Source: Rhizobium mesosinicum (lineage in GTDB: Bacteria; Pseudomonadota; Alphaproteobacteria; Rhizobiales; Rhizobiaceae). From it: 64,000 bases of DNA. A model generated the notes under the pieces. The model saw only the letters and a list, made by a program, of their open reading frames with translations. It was not told the DNA's origin and made no database searches. The position numbers and the translations under genes are program-made. The DNA lies in the NCBI RefSeq assembly GCF_019511345.1, contig NZ_JAEUAK010000001.1, forward strand, positions 1 to 64,000, given 5' to 3'. Positions 43,948 to 54,725 of this stretch are shown piece by piece. How positions within the stretch are numbered: the first letter of the stretch is position 1; every line of letters begins with the position of its first letter.

Positions 43948-44631
43948 CTAAAGCGACGTGCCGAGCCGACGACGGCGTGGGAAGGCGATGAAACCGAGGC
44001 CGTAAAAACCTGCCCGCATCAGATAGGTGATGGCGATGTAGAGGACCGCGACGACAACATAGGTTTCCAGCGATCGGAACGTGTTCGACTGGATGTTGTT
44101 GGCCACGCCCGTCAGCTCCTCGGCGGAGATCTGCGATGCGATCGAGGTTGACAGCATCATCAGGATGAACTGGCTGGAAAGTGCAGGATAAACGCGTTCG
44201 ATCGCCGGCAGGAGAATGATGTCGCGATAGATCTGCAGCTTCGACAGGCCGAGCGCTTCAGCCGCCTCGATCTGGCTCGGATGGATGGAATCCATGCCGG
44301 CGCGCACGATCTCGGCCGTATAGGCGCCGACATTGATGACCATAGCAAAGACCGCGGCAGCGATGATCGGCAGGCGGATGCCGACCGAGGACAGGCCGAA
44401 GAAGATGAAGAATATCTGTACGATGAAGGGCGTGTTGCGCACCGTCTCGACATAGATGCTGACGAGAGTGCGGAGCGGCCCGATGTTCGAGCGGCGGGCA
44501 ATGGCGCAGGCAACGCCGATGACAAGACCGATGATGACCGAAAAGACGGTGATCTCGATCGTGACGAGCGCGCCCGACAGGAAATCGCCCCAGTAGGGCA
44601 ACAGGGCCGCAAAATCGAACTGGTACTGCAT
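43948..44631 (-). CDS. Polar-amino-acid-type ABC permease 1
   Basis: A 227-residue permease starting MQYQFDFAALLPYWG. GGAGGAGGAC lies directly before the ATG; a start 21 bases earlier is possible. Typical segments are TVRNTPFIVQIFFIFFG and IEAAEALGLSKLQIYRDIILLPAIERV, the ATPase-coupling loop. It forms the heterodimeric channel with permease 2. Confidence 0.9.
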   Translation of the reverse strand: MQYQFDFAALLPYWGDFLSGALVTIEITVFSVIIGLVIGVACAIARRSNIGPLRTLVSIYVETVRNTPFIVQIFFIFFGLSSVGIRLPIIAAAVFAMVINVGAYTAEIVRAGMDSIHPSQIEAAEALGLSKLQIYRDIILLPAIERVYPALSSQFILMMLSTSIASQISAEELTGVANNIQSNTFRSLETYVVVAVLYIAITYLMRAGFYGLGFIAFPRRRRLGTSL

Positions 44632-44718
44632 GTCCTCCTCCATTCCGGCCACGCCAACTCCACTGCCGCAGCCTAGCCTTCCCGCAGGAAGGCGTCGTGT
44701 CTCCTCCTGGCTGTCGCG

Positions 44719-45474
44719 TCAGCGCGCCAGCCAACCTCCATCGACGGGCAGAACCGTGCCGTGCACATAGTCGGATGCTGCTGATGCCAGGAACACCGTG
44801 GCACCGCCGATATCGCCGGGCTCACCCCAGCGGCCCGCCGGGATACGGGCCAGGATGCTGGCATTGCGATCGGCATCCTCGCGCAACGCCGTCGTGTTGT
44901 TGGTGGCGAAATAACCGGGAGCGATGGCGTTGACGTTCACGCCCTTGCCCGCCCATTCGCAGGCAAGCAGCCGCGTCAGACCTGCAAGGCCGCTCTTGGA
45001 GGCGGTATAGGACGGGATGCGAATGCCGCCCTGAAAGGAGAGCAGCGAAGCGATGTTGATGATCTTGCCACACCCTTTTTCGAGCATGTGGCGGGCAGCC
45101 GCCTGAGATAGAAAGAAGGCTGTCTTCAGGTTGACATTCATCACCGCGTCCCAGTCTTCCTCGGTGAAATCGATCGCGTCGGTACGGCGGATGATGCCGG
45201 CGTTATTGACGAGGATATCGAGGGCCCCAAAGCGCTCCAGCGCTTCCGCAACGATCGGCTTGACCGGCTCGATCGTGCCGAGATCGGCCTTGATGGCATG
45301 GAATTTCGCGCCCGCCTTGCCGACCAGTGTTTCCGTCTCGTCCATAGACGAACGGCCAACGGCGACGATCGAGGCACCAGCTTCGGCAAGTGCGACGGCG
45401 ATCGCCTGCCCGATGCCGGTATTGGCGCCGGTGACGACGGCGATCTTGCCCGAGAGGTCGAAAAGAGCCTGCAT
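44719..45474 (-). CDS. kduD: 2-dehydro-3-deoxy-D-gluconate 5-dehydrogenase (KduD)
   Basis: A 251-residue SDR. The NAD-binding loop is VVTGANTGIGQAIAVALAEAGA, with NNAGIIRRT (NNAG), the catalytic Ser in NIASLLSFQGG and SYTASKSG (Tyr-X3-Lys). The FQGGIRIPSYTASK stretch is typical of KduD. It interconverts 2,5-diketo-3-deoxygluconate and 2-keto-3-deoxygluconate in pectin/uronate breakdown. It starts 5 bases after the kduI stop (or at overlapping upstream starts at 45480/45483), so it is translationally coupled to kduI. Confidence 0.92.
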   Translation of the reverse strand: MQALFDLSGKIAVVTGANTGIGQAIAVALAEAGASIVAVGRSSMDETETLVGKAGAKFHAIKADLGTIEPVKPIVAEALERFGALDILVNNAGIIRRTDAIDFTEEDWDAVMNVNLKTAFFLSQAAARHMLEKGCGKIINIASLLSFQGGIRIPSYTASKSGLAGLTRLLACEWAGKGVNVNAIAPGYFATNNTTALREDADRNASILARIPAGRWGEPGDIGGATVFLASAASDYVHGTVLPVDGGWLAR

Positions 45475-45479
45475 CACCA

Positions 45480-46316
45480 TCACCTCAGATCGCCGATGGC
45501 TATGTGGTCCATATCGGCAAAGCTCTTGTTGTCGCCGGCCATTGCCCAGATGAAGCTGTAGTTTTTCGTGCCTGCGCCGGAATGGATCGACCAGGGCGGC
45601 GAGATGATCGCCTGCTCGTTGGCAACCAGCATATGGCGCGTCTGCTGCGGCTCACCCATAAAGTGGAAGACACGCTGGTCGGCATCGAGGTCAAAATAGA
45701 GATAGGCCTCCATGCGCCGGTCGTGCGTATGGCTCGGCATGGTGTTCCAGATGCTGCCGGTCTCCAGGCTGGTGAAGCCCATGGTCAGTTGGCAGGATTG
45801 GCAGACCTCCGGATGGATATACTGATAGATCGAACGCTTGTTGGCGGTGGCGGCCTCGCCCGGCGTCAGGTGCCGAGCCTTGTCACGCGTCAAAAGCACC
45901 GTCGGGTGACCGGCATGGGCGGGTGTCGAGACCAGGTAGAATTTTGCCGGACTGCCGGCGTCGGCACTTTCGAAGCTGACATCGGCAGCACCCCGGCCGA
46001 CGTAGAGGCAATCATATTTCGCCAGAGAGTAGCTGGTGCCGTCGACGATTACGCGGCCGGCGCCGCCGACATTCAGCACGCCGAGTTCGCGCTCCGCCAA
46101 GAACGTCTCTTGGCCAATCGATTTCGGTGCTGTCAGCGCGAGCGCCGTAGCGAGCGGCGCAGCGCCGCCGATCACCATGCGATCGTAGTGGGAATAGGTG
46201 AGCCTGATGTCACCGGGCGCAAACACTGTCTCGACCAGGAAGTGACGCCGCAGCGTTTCCGTATCGAAGCCCCTGACCGCTTCGGGATGGGAGGCGTGTC
46301 GCACGTCAATCTGCAT
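45480..46316 (-). CDS. kduI: 5-dehydro-4-deoxy-D-glucuronate isomerase (KduI)
   Basis: A 278-residue cupin isomerase starting MQIDVRHASHPEAVRGFDTE. The zinc-binding motif THDRRMEAYLYFD and the WSIHSGAGTKNYSFIWAMAGDN end are characteristic of KduI. It converts 5-keto-4-deoxyuronate to 2,5-diketo-3-deoxygluconate, the step before KduD. It overlaps the GntR gene by 11 bases, and its stop is fused with the kduD starts. Confidence 0.95.
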   Translation of the reverse strand: MQIDVRHASHPEAVRGFDTETLRRHFLVETVFAPGDIRLTYSHYDRMVIGGAAPLATALALTAPKSIGQETFLAERELGVLNVGGAGRVIVDGTSYSLAKYDCLYVGRGAADVSFESADAGSPAKFYLVSTPAHAGHPTVLLTRDKARHLTPGEAATANKRSIYQYIHPEVCQSCQLTMGFTSLETGSIWNTMPSHTHDRRMEAYLYFDLDADQRVFHFMGEPQQTRHMLVANEQAIISPPWSIHSGAGTKNYSFIWAMAGDNKSFADMDHIAIGDLR

Positions 46317-47091
46317 TGGAATTGTCCTTCTCTCCTCCGGGTGCCGGGATCTGCGGGGCATCCTCAATGAAATAGGCTGGATCGAGCATCTCGGCCTTTT
46401 CGACCTCGTGCAGCAGCTTGCCGAGATGGAACTCCATGGCGGCCTTTGCTCCGTCCTTGTCACCGGTTCGCATGCAATCGATGACGGCTGCATGTTCCTC
46501 GACGACGCGCGTCAGACGGCCCTGCTGCGGCAGCGTCAGCAGCCGGTAACGATCGCTGTGAACCTTGACCTGCTGGATGATCGCCCAGATGCCGGGAAAG
46601 CCGGCGATAGCGCTGATGAGCTGGTGGAAATCATTGTCGATGACGTGAAAGTTTGCGACATCGCCCTCCCGATGGCAGGCATCCAGATCAGCGAGATTGC
46701 GCTCGAGCGCACGCAGGCCTGCCGGAGTCATCTTCTCGACCGCGATCGAAACCGTCGTGTCCTCCAGCGCCTTGCGCACGAGGATCGCTTCGTAAAGCGC
46801 GCGACGCGGAATGCGGGAGACGAAAGTGCCAGATTGCGGAAAGACGTCGACGAGGCCGTCATCTGCAAGACGGATGATCGCCTCGCGGATCGGCGTGCGG
46901 CTGACGCCGAATTGCGCCTCGAGCTCCTTCTCGTTCAGCAGCTCCATCGGCTTGCGGCGCAGCGAAACGATATCGTCAAGAAGCGCATTGTAGACCAGCG
47001 TCGCTGCCCGCGGGGCAGCCGCACGCTGATGCGAAAGCATCGTGACCCCTTGCAGGGAGCGCTTCTTGCGCACGATTGCAGACGAATTCAT
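46306..47091 (-). CDS. GntR/FadR-family transcription regulator
   Basis: A 261-residue regulator. The N-terminal winged helix has LLNEKELEAQFGVSRTPIREAIIRLADDGLVDVFPQSGTFV. An all-helical FCD ligand domain (from about residue 100) carries the metal-type Asp/His residues in NFHVIDNDFHQLI and MEFHLGKLLHEV. Start 47091 has GGAAGGA upstream. As first gene of the kdu operon it is very likely the local repressor, responding to a pectin-derived uronate. Confidence 0.88.
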   Translation of the reverse strand: MNSSAIVRKKRSLQGVTMLSHQRAAAPRAATLVYNALLDDIVSLRRKPMELLNEKELEAQFGVSRTPIREAIIRLADDGLVDVFPQSGTFVSRIPRRALYEAILVRKALEDTTVSIAVEKMTPAGLRALERNLADLDACHREGDVANFHVIDNDFHQLISAIAGFPGIWAIIQQVKVHSDRYRLLTLPQQGRLTRVVEEHAAVIDCMRTGDKDGAKAAMEFHLGKLLHEVEKAEMLDPAYFIEDAPQIPAPGGEKDNSNAD

Positions 47092-47166
47092 CGCATTCCT
47101 TCCAAGAAGCAGATTAGCAAGCGAGCGTTTGACGTCATCGAAGGACCGCCCTGGCCCGATACGAAG

Positions 47167-47176
47167 TAATATATTA
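47167..47176. promoter_or_regulatory. AT palindrome upstream of GntR-kdu operon
   Basis: TAATATATTA is a perfect 10-bp palindrome about 75 bases before the GntR start, and a candidate operator or -10 region. The rest of the 47092-47575 gap shows no convincing gene. It also holds the leader and promoter of the betaine importer. Confidence 0.3.
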
Positions 47177-47575
47177 GTATCCAACTATGGGCAAGCGGGT
47201 GGATGAGCCGTAATTTTGCGGCTGTGGAAAACAAAGCGAGGTGAGAAATCTGACAGGCCCACAGAGGACGAGAATGTCGAGGCTATCTGTCCGAAGGGAT
47301 TCTCGAAGCCATCCGCCATAATTGAATGATGGTCCGAGCCCCTGGGAGAGGACCCCTTCGAACGAAATGCGCAATCGAGGCGCGACTACGCCACATCATC
47401 ATTCCGTCAACGACGCCGTATTTAAGATAGCCTTGAAAGAGGGCTCTAATACGCCATTTTCTGGCGCAACCAGAATGGCCGTTGCGGTCCTAAAGCAGGC
47501 TCAATGCAAGGGTCGGCGCGCGCGGTGCCGCCGGCGCCCGGGTTAAGGATGCACCGCGACCAGAGGGAACAAAAA

Positions 47576-48574
47576 ATGAAAGTACTTTTGGCATCCACTA
47601 TCTTGGCAGCCGGCACGATGCTCGCGAGCGGCAGCGTTTTTGCAGCCGATTGCGGCAATGTCACGATCGCGAGCATGAACTGGCAGTCCGCCGAAGTGGC
47701 CGCAAGCCTCGACAAGATCATTCTCGAGGAAGGGTACGGCTGCACGGCCGAGATCGTCACTGGCGATACCGTCCCCACCCTGACCTCCATGGCAGAAAAA
47801 GGCGAACCCGACGTCGCCCCGGAAGCATGGGTCAGCCTTCAGCCGGAACTGGTGAAACGCGGCCTTGAAGGCGGCAAGGTCGTCGAAGGCGCCAAGATCC
47901 TCTCCGATGGCGCAATCCAGGGCTGGTGGATCCCAAAATACGTCGCCGACGCCCACCCCGATATGAAGACCATCCCCGACCTTCTCAAGCATCCCGAACT
48001 CTTCCCGGCACCGGAAGACAAGAGCAAGGGCGCCGTCTTCAACGGCCCTCAGGGCTGGGGCGGCACAGTTGTCACCGCGCAGCTCTTCAAGGCCTATAAT
48101 GGCGAGAAAGCAGGCTTTACACTCATTGATACCGGGTCCGCCGCAGGCCTCGATGGCTCGATCGCCAAGGCCTATGAAGGCAAGCAGCCCTGGGTTGGCT
48201 ATTATTGGGCACCGACTTCACTGCTCGGCAAATATGAGATGGTCAAGCTCGGCTACGGGACGGAATATGATGCTGCCGAATGGAAGCGTTGCACCTCCGT
48301 CGCCGATTGCGCCGATCCCAAGCCGAATGCCTGGCCGGCCGACGATGTGCAGACGCTGATCAGCAAGAGTTTTGCCGATCGCGGCGGCCCTGCCATCGAT
48401 TACCTGAAGAAGCGCGCCTGGACCAATGACACCGTCAACAAGCTGATCGCCTGGATGACCGACAATCAGGCGACCGGCGAAGACGGCGCCAAATACTTCC
48501 TGAAGAACAATGAGCCTCTCTGGAAGGACTGGGTCTCGCCGGAAGCCGCCGAGAAGATCAAGGCTTCGCTCTAA
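47576..48574 (+). CDS. proX: Glycine betaine/proline-type ABC binding protein
   Basis: A 332-residue OpuAC-family periplasmic protein with signal KVLLASTILAAGTMLASGSVFA (cut near residue 23) and AGAGGGAA before the ATG. The mature part starts CGNVTIASMNWQSAEVAASLDKIILEEGYGC. Trp-containing loops (NWQS, EAWVSL, GWWIPKY, WVGYYWAP) would form the aromatic cage for a quaternary ammonium group. Conserved Cys pairs (Cys26 region; CTSVADC) suggest disulfides. Its ligand may be betaine, proline betaine or carnitine. Confidence 0.85.
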   Translation: MKVLLASTILAAGTMLASGSVFAADCGNVTIASMNWQSAEVAASLDKIILEEGYGCTAEIVTGDTVPTLTSMAEKGEPDVAPEAWVSLQPELVKRGLEGGKVVEGAKILSDGAIQGWWIPKYVADAHPDMKTIPDLLKHPELFPAPEDKSKGAVFNGPQGWGGTVVTAQLFKAYNGEKAGFTLIDTGSAAGLDGSIAKAYEGKQPWVGYYWAPTSLLGKYEMVKLGYGTEYDAAEWKRCTSVADCADPKPNAWPADDVQTLISKSFADRGGPAIDYLKKRAWTNDTVNKLIAWMTDNQATGEDGAKYFLKNNEPLWKDWVSPEAAEKIKASL

Positions 48575-48585
48575 TCACTCAGATA

Positions 48586-48607
48586 TGGGCAGCCTCAGGG
48601 CTGCCCA
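48586..48607 (+). terminator. Stem-loop between binding-protein and permease genes
   Basis: TGGGCAGCC (48586-48594), loop TCAG, GGCTGCCCA (48599-48607): a perfect 9-bp stem without a T-run, 11 bases after the binding-protein stop. Such hairpins often protect the binding-protein mRNA and lower expression of downstream subunits. Confidence 0.6.
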
Positions 48608-48675
48608 GACAATCCTTCGGCGCGACGGCCAAAATAACAATCGGCCGCCGCCACTATCTATTTTGGGGAACCGGT

Positions 48676-49563
48676 ATGGATTGGCTCTGGAAATTTCCGA
48701 CAATGAACGACGACGTTCTGCGTGAGCTGAAGAAGAGCGTCGATGAAGGATTTCGCGCCTTCACACGCGCTTATGGCGACAGCATCGAAGCGGCCTTCAG
48801 CCCGCTGCAGAGTTTTCTTATCTGGGCCGAACGGCTGCTGACCGGTACGCCCTGGCCAATCATTCTGATTGTTTTTGCCGCCATTGCCTGGTTTGCCAGC
48901 CGCAGCTGGAAAGTCGTCTCCGGCTGCGTTCTGACGCTGGTTGTCATTGGCTATTTCGACATGTGGCAGGATACGATGAAGACCGTGTCAATGATCTTCG
49001 TCTGTACCGTGCTTTCGATCGTGATCGGCCTGCCGCTCGGCATCCTGATGGCACGGTCGAATGCGATGCAGAAGATCGTCAATCCGATCCTCGACGTCAT
49101 GCAGACCATGCCGAGCTTCGTCTACCTGATACCCGTCGTCATGCTTCTCGGCATCGGTCGCGTGCCTGGTGTCATTGCCGTCGTCATCTATGCCCTGCCG
49201 CCAATGATCCGCCTTACCAATCTCGGCATCCGCATGGTGGATGAGAATGTGCTGGAAGCAGCCGATGCCTTCGGCTCATCGAGCTGGCAGAAGCTTCGCA
49301 ACGTCCAGCTGCCACTGGCGCTGCCGACCATCATGGCCGGTATCAACCAGACGATTATGATGGCGCTCGCCATGGTGGTCATAGCCTCCATGATCGGCGT
49401 GCAAGGGCTTGGTCAGCCGGTTCTCAAGGCCATCTCCAACCAGTATTTCACCCTCGGCGTTTTCAACGGTCTCGCAATCGTCGGCATTGCCATCATCTTC
49501 GACCGAATCAGCCAAGCCTATGGCCTGCGACTCCAGAAGCACCGGGAGATCGTGCATGGCTAG
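48676..49563 (+). CDS. proW: Glycine betaine/proline-type ABC permease
   Basis: A 295-residue OpuAB/ProW-type permease with about six helices after an N-terminal amphipathic stretch. IVIGLPLGILMARSNAMQKIVNPILDVMQTMPSFVYLIPVVMLLGIG and the coupling loop EAADAFGSSSWQKLRNVQLPLALPTIMAGINQTIMMAL are family hallmarks. Its 3' end overlaps the ATPase gene by 8 bases. Confidence 0.92.
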   Translation: MDWLWKFPTMNDDVLRELKKSVDEGFRAFTRAYGDSIEAAFSPLQSFLIWAERLLTGTPWPIILIVFAAIAWFASRSWKVVSGCVLTLVVIGYFDMWQDTMKTVSMIFVCTVLSIVIGLPLGILMARSNAMQKIVNPILDVMQTMPSFVYLIPVVMLLGIGRVPGVIAVVIYALPPMIRLTNLGIRMVDENVLEAADAFGSSSWQKLRNVQLPLALPTIMAGINQTIMMALAMVVIASMIGVQGLGQPVLKAISNQYFTLGVFNGLAIVGIAIIFDRISQAYGLRLQKHREIVHG

Positions 49564-50575
49564 CAATTCGATCGAGATTCGGAACCTCTTTAAGATTTTC
49601 GGCCCGCGCGGCGGCGACTATGTGGAAGCCGTCCGCAAGGGCATGTCGAAGACCGAGCTCAACAAAGTGCATGGTCATGTGCTGGGGCTGAAAGACATCA
49701 ACATCACCATCCCCGGCGGCAAGATCACCGTCATCATGGGTCTTTCCGGCTCCGGCAAGTCGACGCTGATCCGCCACATCAACCGGCTGATCGACCCGAC
49801 TTCGGGCGAAGTCCTCTGCGGTGGCGAAGATGTCTGCCGCATGGATGCCTTGCAGCTTCGCGAATTTCGCCGCCGCAAGACCGCCATGGTCTTCCAGCGT
49901 TTCGGTCTGCTGCCGCATCGCAACGTGCTGCAGAACACGGTCTACGGCCTGGAAATCCAAGGCGTCGCCAAGGCCGAGCGTGAGGAGCGCGCCAATGCCT
50001 GGATCAGGCGCGTCGGCCTGGAGGGCTTCGGCGGGCATTATCCGAACCAGCTCTCCGGCGGCATGCAGCAGCGTGTCGGCTTAGCGCGGGCACTCACCAA
50101 TGATGCCGAAATCCTGCTGATGGACGAGGCCTATTCCGCGCTCGATCCGCTGATCCGCGTCGACATGCAGACCGTCCTCCTCGATCTACAGAAGGACCTG
50201 AAGAAAACGGTCGTCTTCATCACCCACGATCTCGATGAAGCTCTCCGGCTCGGAGAGAAAATCGCCATCCTGCGCGACGGCGAGGTCATCCAGCAGGGTT
50301 CGGCGGCGGAGATCGTCCTCAACCCTGCCAATGATTACATCGAGGCATTCGTCAAAGAGGTCAATCGTGGCCGGGTCATCAAGATCGGTGCCGTCGCGAA
50401 AGAGATTTCGGTCGAAAGCCAGCTGCAGCTTTCCGAAGATATGGATCTCGAAGGAGCATTGCGGGAAATGTCTCGCGGTAACGTCTCCTCCGCCACGGTC
50501 ATATCGCAGGAGGGCCGGCCGCTGGGCGGGGTTTCGCTGCAGCAATTGCTGGCGCTGCTTTTGCATCAGGCATGA
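49556..50575 (+). CDS. proV: Glycine betaine/proline-type ABC ATPase
   Basis: A 339-residue ATPase. The N-terminus IEIRNLFKIFGP with a helical insert (AVRKGMSKTELNKVHGHVLGLKDINI) is the ProV/OpuAA form. GLSGSGKST, LSGGMQQRVGLARAL, ILLMDEAYSALDP and FITHDLDEAL are the ABC motifs. After residue 270 a single CBS-like segment (AKEISVESQLQLSEDMDLEGALREMSRGNVSSATVI) is present. A second CBS copy, usual in ProV, is missing. Confidence 0.92.
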   Translation: MASNSIEIRNLFKIFGPRGGDYVEAVRKGMSKTELNKVHGHVLGLKDINITIPGGKITVIMGLSGSGKSTLIRHINRLIDPTSGEVLCGGEDVCRMDALQLREFRRRKTAMVFQRFGLLPHRNVLQNTVYGLEIQGVAKAEREERANAWIRRVGLEGFGGHYPNQLSGGMQQRVGLARALTNDAEILLMDEAYSALDPLIRVDMQTVLLDLQKDLKKTVVFITHDLDEALRLGEKIAILRDGEVIQQGSAAEIVLNPANDYIEAFVKEVNRGRVIKIGAVAKEISVESQLQLSEDMDLEGALREMSRGNVSSATVISQEGRPLGGVSLQQLLALLLHQA

Positions 50576-50593
50576 AAATCTTAAGCAATCAGG

Positions 50594-50625
50594 CGGCATG
50601 CGCCCAAAACACATGCCGTTTGTTT
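50594..50625 (+). terminator. Rho-independent-type terminator
   Basis: CGGCATG (50594-50600) pairs with CATGCCG (50612-50618), followed by TTTGTTT. It lies 18 bases after the betaine ATPase stop. Confidence 0.6.
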
Positions 50626-50664
50626 AAACATGGTTAATTTTTTCATTATAATCATCTTGGAGAA

Positions 50665-50690
50665 GGAACCGAACGACACGTCCGGGTGTT
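50665..50690 (+). promoter_or_regulatory. Candidate RpoE2/EcfG general-stress promoter
   Basis: GGAAC at 50665-50669, 19 bases, TT at 50689-50690, 28 bases before the small gene at 50718. Confidence 0.45.
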
Positions 50691-50717
50691 GACAACACGC
50701 CGTGGAGGAGCCTGAAG

Positions 50718-50918
50718 ATGTTAAAATTTTTCTCGATCAAGCCGCCGACTGAAGACTTCGACGCCGATACCGGCACCTATGCCGATGGCATGACCGACCG
50801 TTACTACCGCGATCTGACCGGCGTTACCGAACACCGCTTCCGCTCCGCCCACGAGCGCGATTATGGCGCAGCCCGCGAGATCGCTGGCTATGCGCCGCAT
50901 GGCGTCACCGGGAACTGA
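50718..50918 (+). CDS. Small hypothetical protein (66 aa), stress-type
   Basis: Begins MLKFFSIKPPTEDFDADTG with GGAGGAG upstream. It is acidic and rich in Asp, Tyr and Arg (DRYYRDLTGVTEHRFRSAHERDYGAAREIAGYAPHG), with no membrane segment or known domain. The stress-type promoter match and strong RBS make it a real gene. Its composition suggests a small intrinsically disordered or scaffold protein. Confidence 0.6.
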   Translation: MLKFFSIKPPTEDFDADTGTYADGMTDRYYRDLTGVTEHRFRSAHERDYGAAREIAGYAPHGVTGN

Positions 50919-51239
50919 CCGGCATACTGCCTCTTTGCTGACATCAGGTGCGTAGCGCGCGATCCATTTCGATTGGGCTGAATTAGTTAGGGGTTGCGCA
51001 ATTGGTCGGGTTTGTGGCCGCCCTTTTACGCCTTGACGATATACTGCGGATCCGACTTCGAAGCCGTTATCTTATGCCCTTTGACTTGGTCGGCTTCGGT
51101 TGCTTCTGGCGATCTTTCCGACGGTTTTTCCTGACTTCAGGACGCCCTTTGTCATTCCATCCATGCCGAATAGAGATGCCCGATCGCGCCGGCGTTGGAC
51201 GCGGCGGGGAATGCCGCCGCGCCCAGACAGGTCGTTCAA
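50919..51239. other. Gap downstream of katG with stem-loop
   Basis: No gene is convincing here; the open frames on both strands lack RBSs. A stem CGCGGCG/CGCCGCG (51200-51206 with 51215-51221, 8-base loop) lies 19 bases after the katG stop on its strand and is a possible terminator without T-run. Confidence 0.4.
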
Positions 51240-53456
<2,217 letters not shown>

Positions 53457-53564
53457 TTAGGGCGGCCCGTGCGTTTAATCATTCGGCTTGGCTGCCTGCC
53501 CGACTGCCTTCCACTCCCTCAGGAGCTAGCAGCAGGATCGCTGCGCGTCCTCCCTTCACTCCTT

Positions 53565-53618
53565 CTTATCGGAAGCTCTTCATAAATTTAAGTTGGATTT
53601 GCTGATGGCTGCGATAAG
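53565..53618. promoter_or_regulatory. Spaced inverted repeat CTTATCG...CGATAAG upstream of oxyR
   Basis: CTTATCG (53565-53571) and CGATAAG (53612-53618) are exact inverted repeats 40 bases apart. They bracket the AT-rich core of the katG-oxyR gap, with the right arm 8 bases before the oxyR ATG. This is a possible OxyR autoregulatory region. Two arms that far apart suit a DNA-bending tetramer, but chance cannot be excluded. Confidence 0.35.
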
Positions 53619-53626
53619 CTGAGATT

Positions 53627-54547
53627 ATGACCAATCTTACACTGAAACAGCTACGCTATTTTGAAGCCCTGGCCCGCCATGGCCGTTTCCGGCACGCCGC
53701 AGATGCCTGTGCGATCTCGCAGCCCGCCTTGTCCATGCAAATCAAGGAGCTTGAGGAACAATTGGGTGGCGATCTCTTCGAAAGAGGCGCCAAGGAAGTG
53801 AAACTCTCCGCCTTCGGGCAGCTGTTTGCCCTGCGCGTCCGCGACATTCTTCGCGCCGTGGATGAGCTTGCGGATTTTGCCCGTGTTTCGCAGGACAAGC
53901 TGCTGACGCGGCTCAGAATCGGAATCATCCCGACTATCGCACCCTATTTGCTGCCGGCGATCATCAGCGATCTGAACAGGACCTTCGACAACATTGAAAT
54001 CCAGGTGCGCGAAACGCTGACTGCCAGGCTGGTGCACGAAGTGGCGCAAGGCGAGCTGGATCTGGCGGTGGTCGCATTGCCGGTATCGAAACCATCGCTC
54101 ACCGAGCTCAAATTGTTTGAAGAGGAGTTCGTGCTGGTCCGGCGACGAGAAGACGGAGACAAGCCGGTGCCGGAACCCGAGGCCCTGCGCGAAATGCGTC
54201 TGCTTCTGCTCGAGGAGGGGCACTGCTTTCGCGATCAGGCTTTGTCATTCTGCGGCATAGAGTCGAGCCGTCCTCGGGAAATCATGGAGGGCAGTTCTCT
54301 TTCGACGCTGGTTCAGATGGTCAGCGCCGGCATTGGCATAACCCTGATCCCCGAAATGGCGGTGCCGGTCGAGACGCGTTCGGCGGATGTCTCCATCTCC
54401 CGCTTCCGCACGCCAAAGCCCTTGCGAACGATCGGAATCATCTGGCGCAATTCGACGCCTCTGGCCAAGCAACTGCTTCAGATTTCGGAGGTCATCCGCC
54501 ATTCTGCCGCAAGCCTGCGCCATCAGGTCTCCACGGGGGGAGCCTGA
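53627..54547 (+). CDS. oxyR: LysR-family peroxide sensor OxyR
   Basis: 306 residues. The N-terminal HTH is FEALARHGRFRHAADACAISQPALSMQIKELEEQLG. The effector domain keeps the two redox cysteines Cys200 and Cys209 in EEGHCFRDQALSFCG, equal to Escherichia coli Cys199 and Cys208. Peroxide oxidation of this pair switches DNA binding. Divergent position to katG supports direct control of that gene. Confidence 0.95.
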   Translation: MTNLTLKQLRYFEALARHGRFRHAADACAISQPALSMQIKELEEQLGGDLFERGAKEVKLSAFGQLFALRVRDILRAVDELADFARVSQDKLLTRLRIGIIPTIAPYLLPAIISDLNRTFDNIEIQVRETLTARLVHEVAQGELDLAVVALPVSKPSLTELKLFEEEFVLVRRREDGDKPVPEPEALREMRLLLLEEGHCFRDQALSFCGIESSRPREIMEGSSLSTLVQMVSAGIGITLIPEMAVPVETRSADVSISRFRTPKPLRTIGIIWRNSTPLAKQLLQISEVIRHSAASLRHQVSTGGA

Positions 54548-54725
54548 ACCGGCCGCTGCCGAATTCGTGACCGGCCGACAACCCCACTGGCCGGCTTGCC
54601 GGTTTCGCTCTAGCTTCCCGCACTAAACGATTGGCAGGAATCCGGCTTACGGAAGCCATCCCGGTAGAGGCCGAAGGCCTCCATGCCAGGGGGAGAGACG
54701 CTGATCGGTGACAAGGGAGCATGGA

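Noticed and set aside
47322..47546. 74-codon plus-strand open frame in the 47092-47575 gap
   Set aside because: No RBS, no hydrophobic core and an Arg-rich end; it is probably the leader of the betaine importer.
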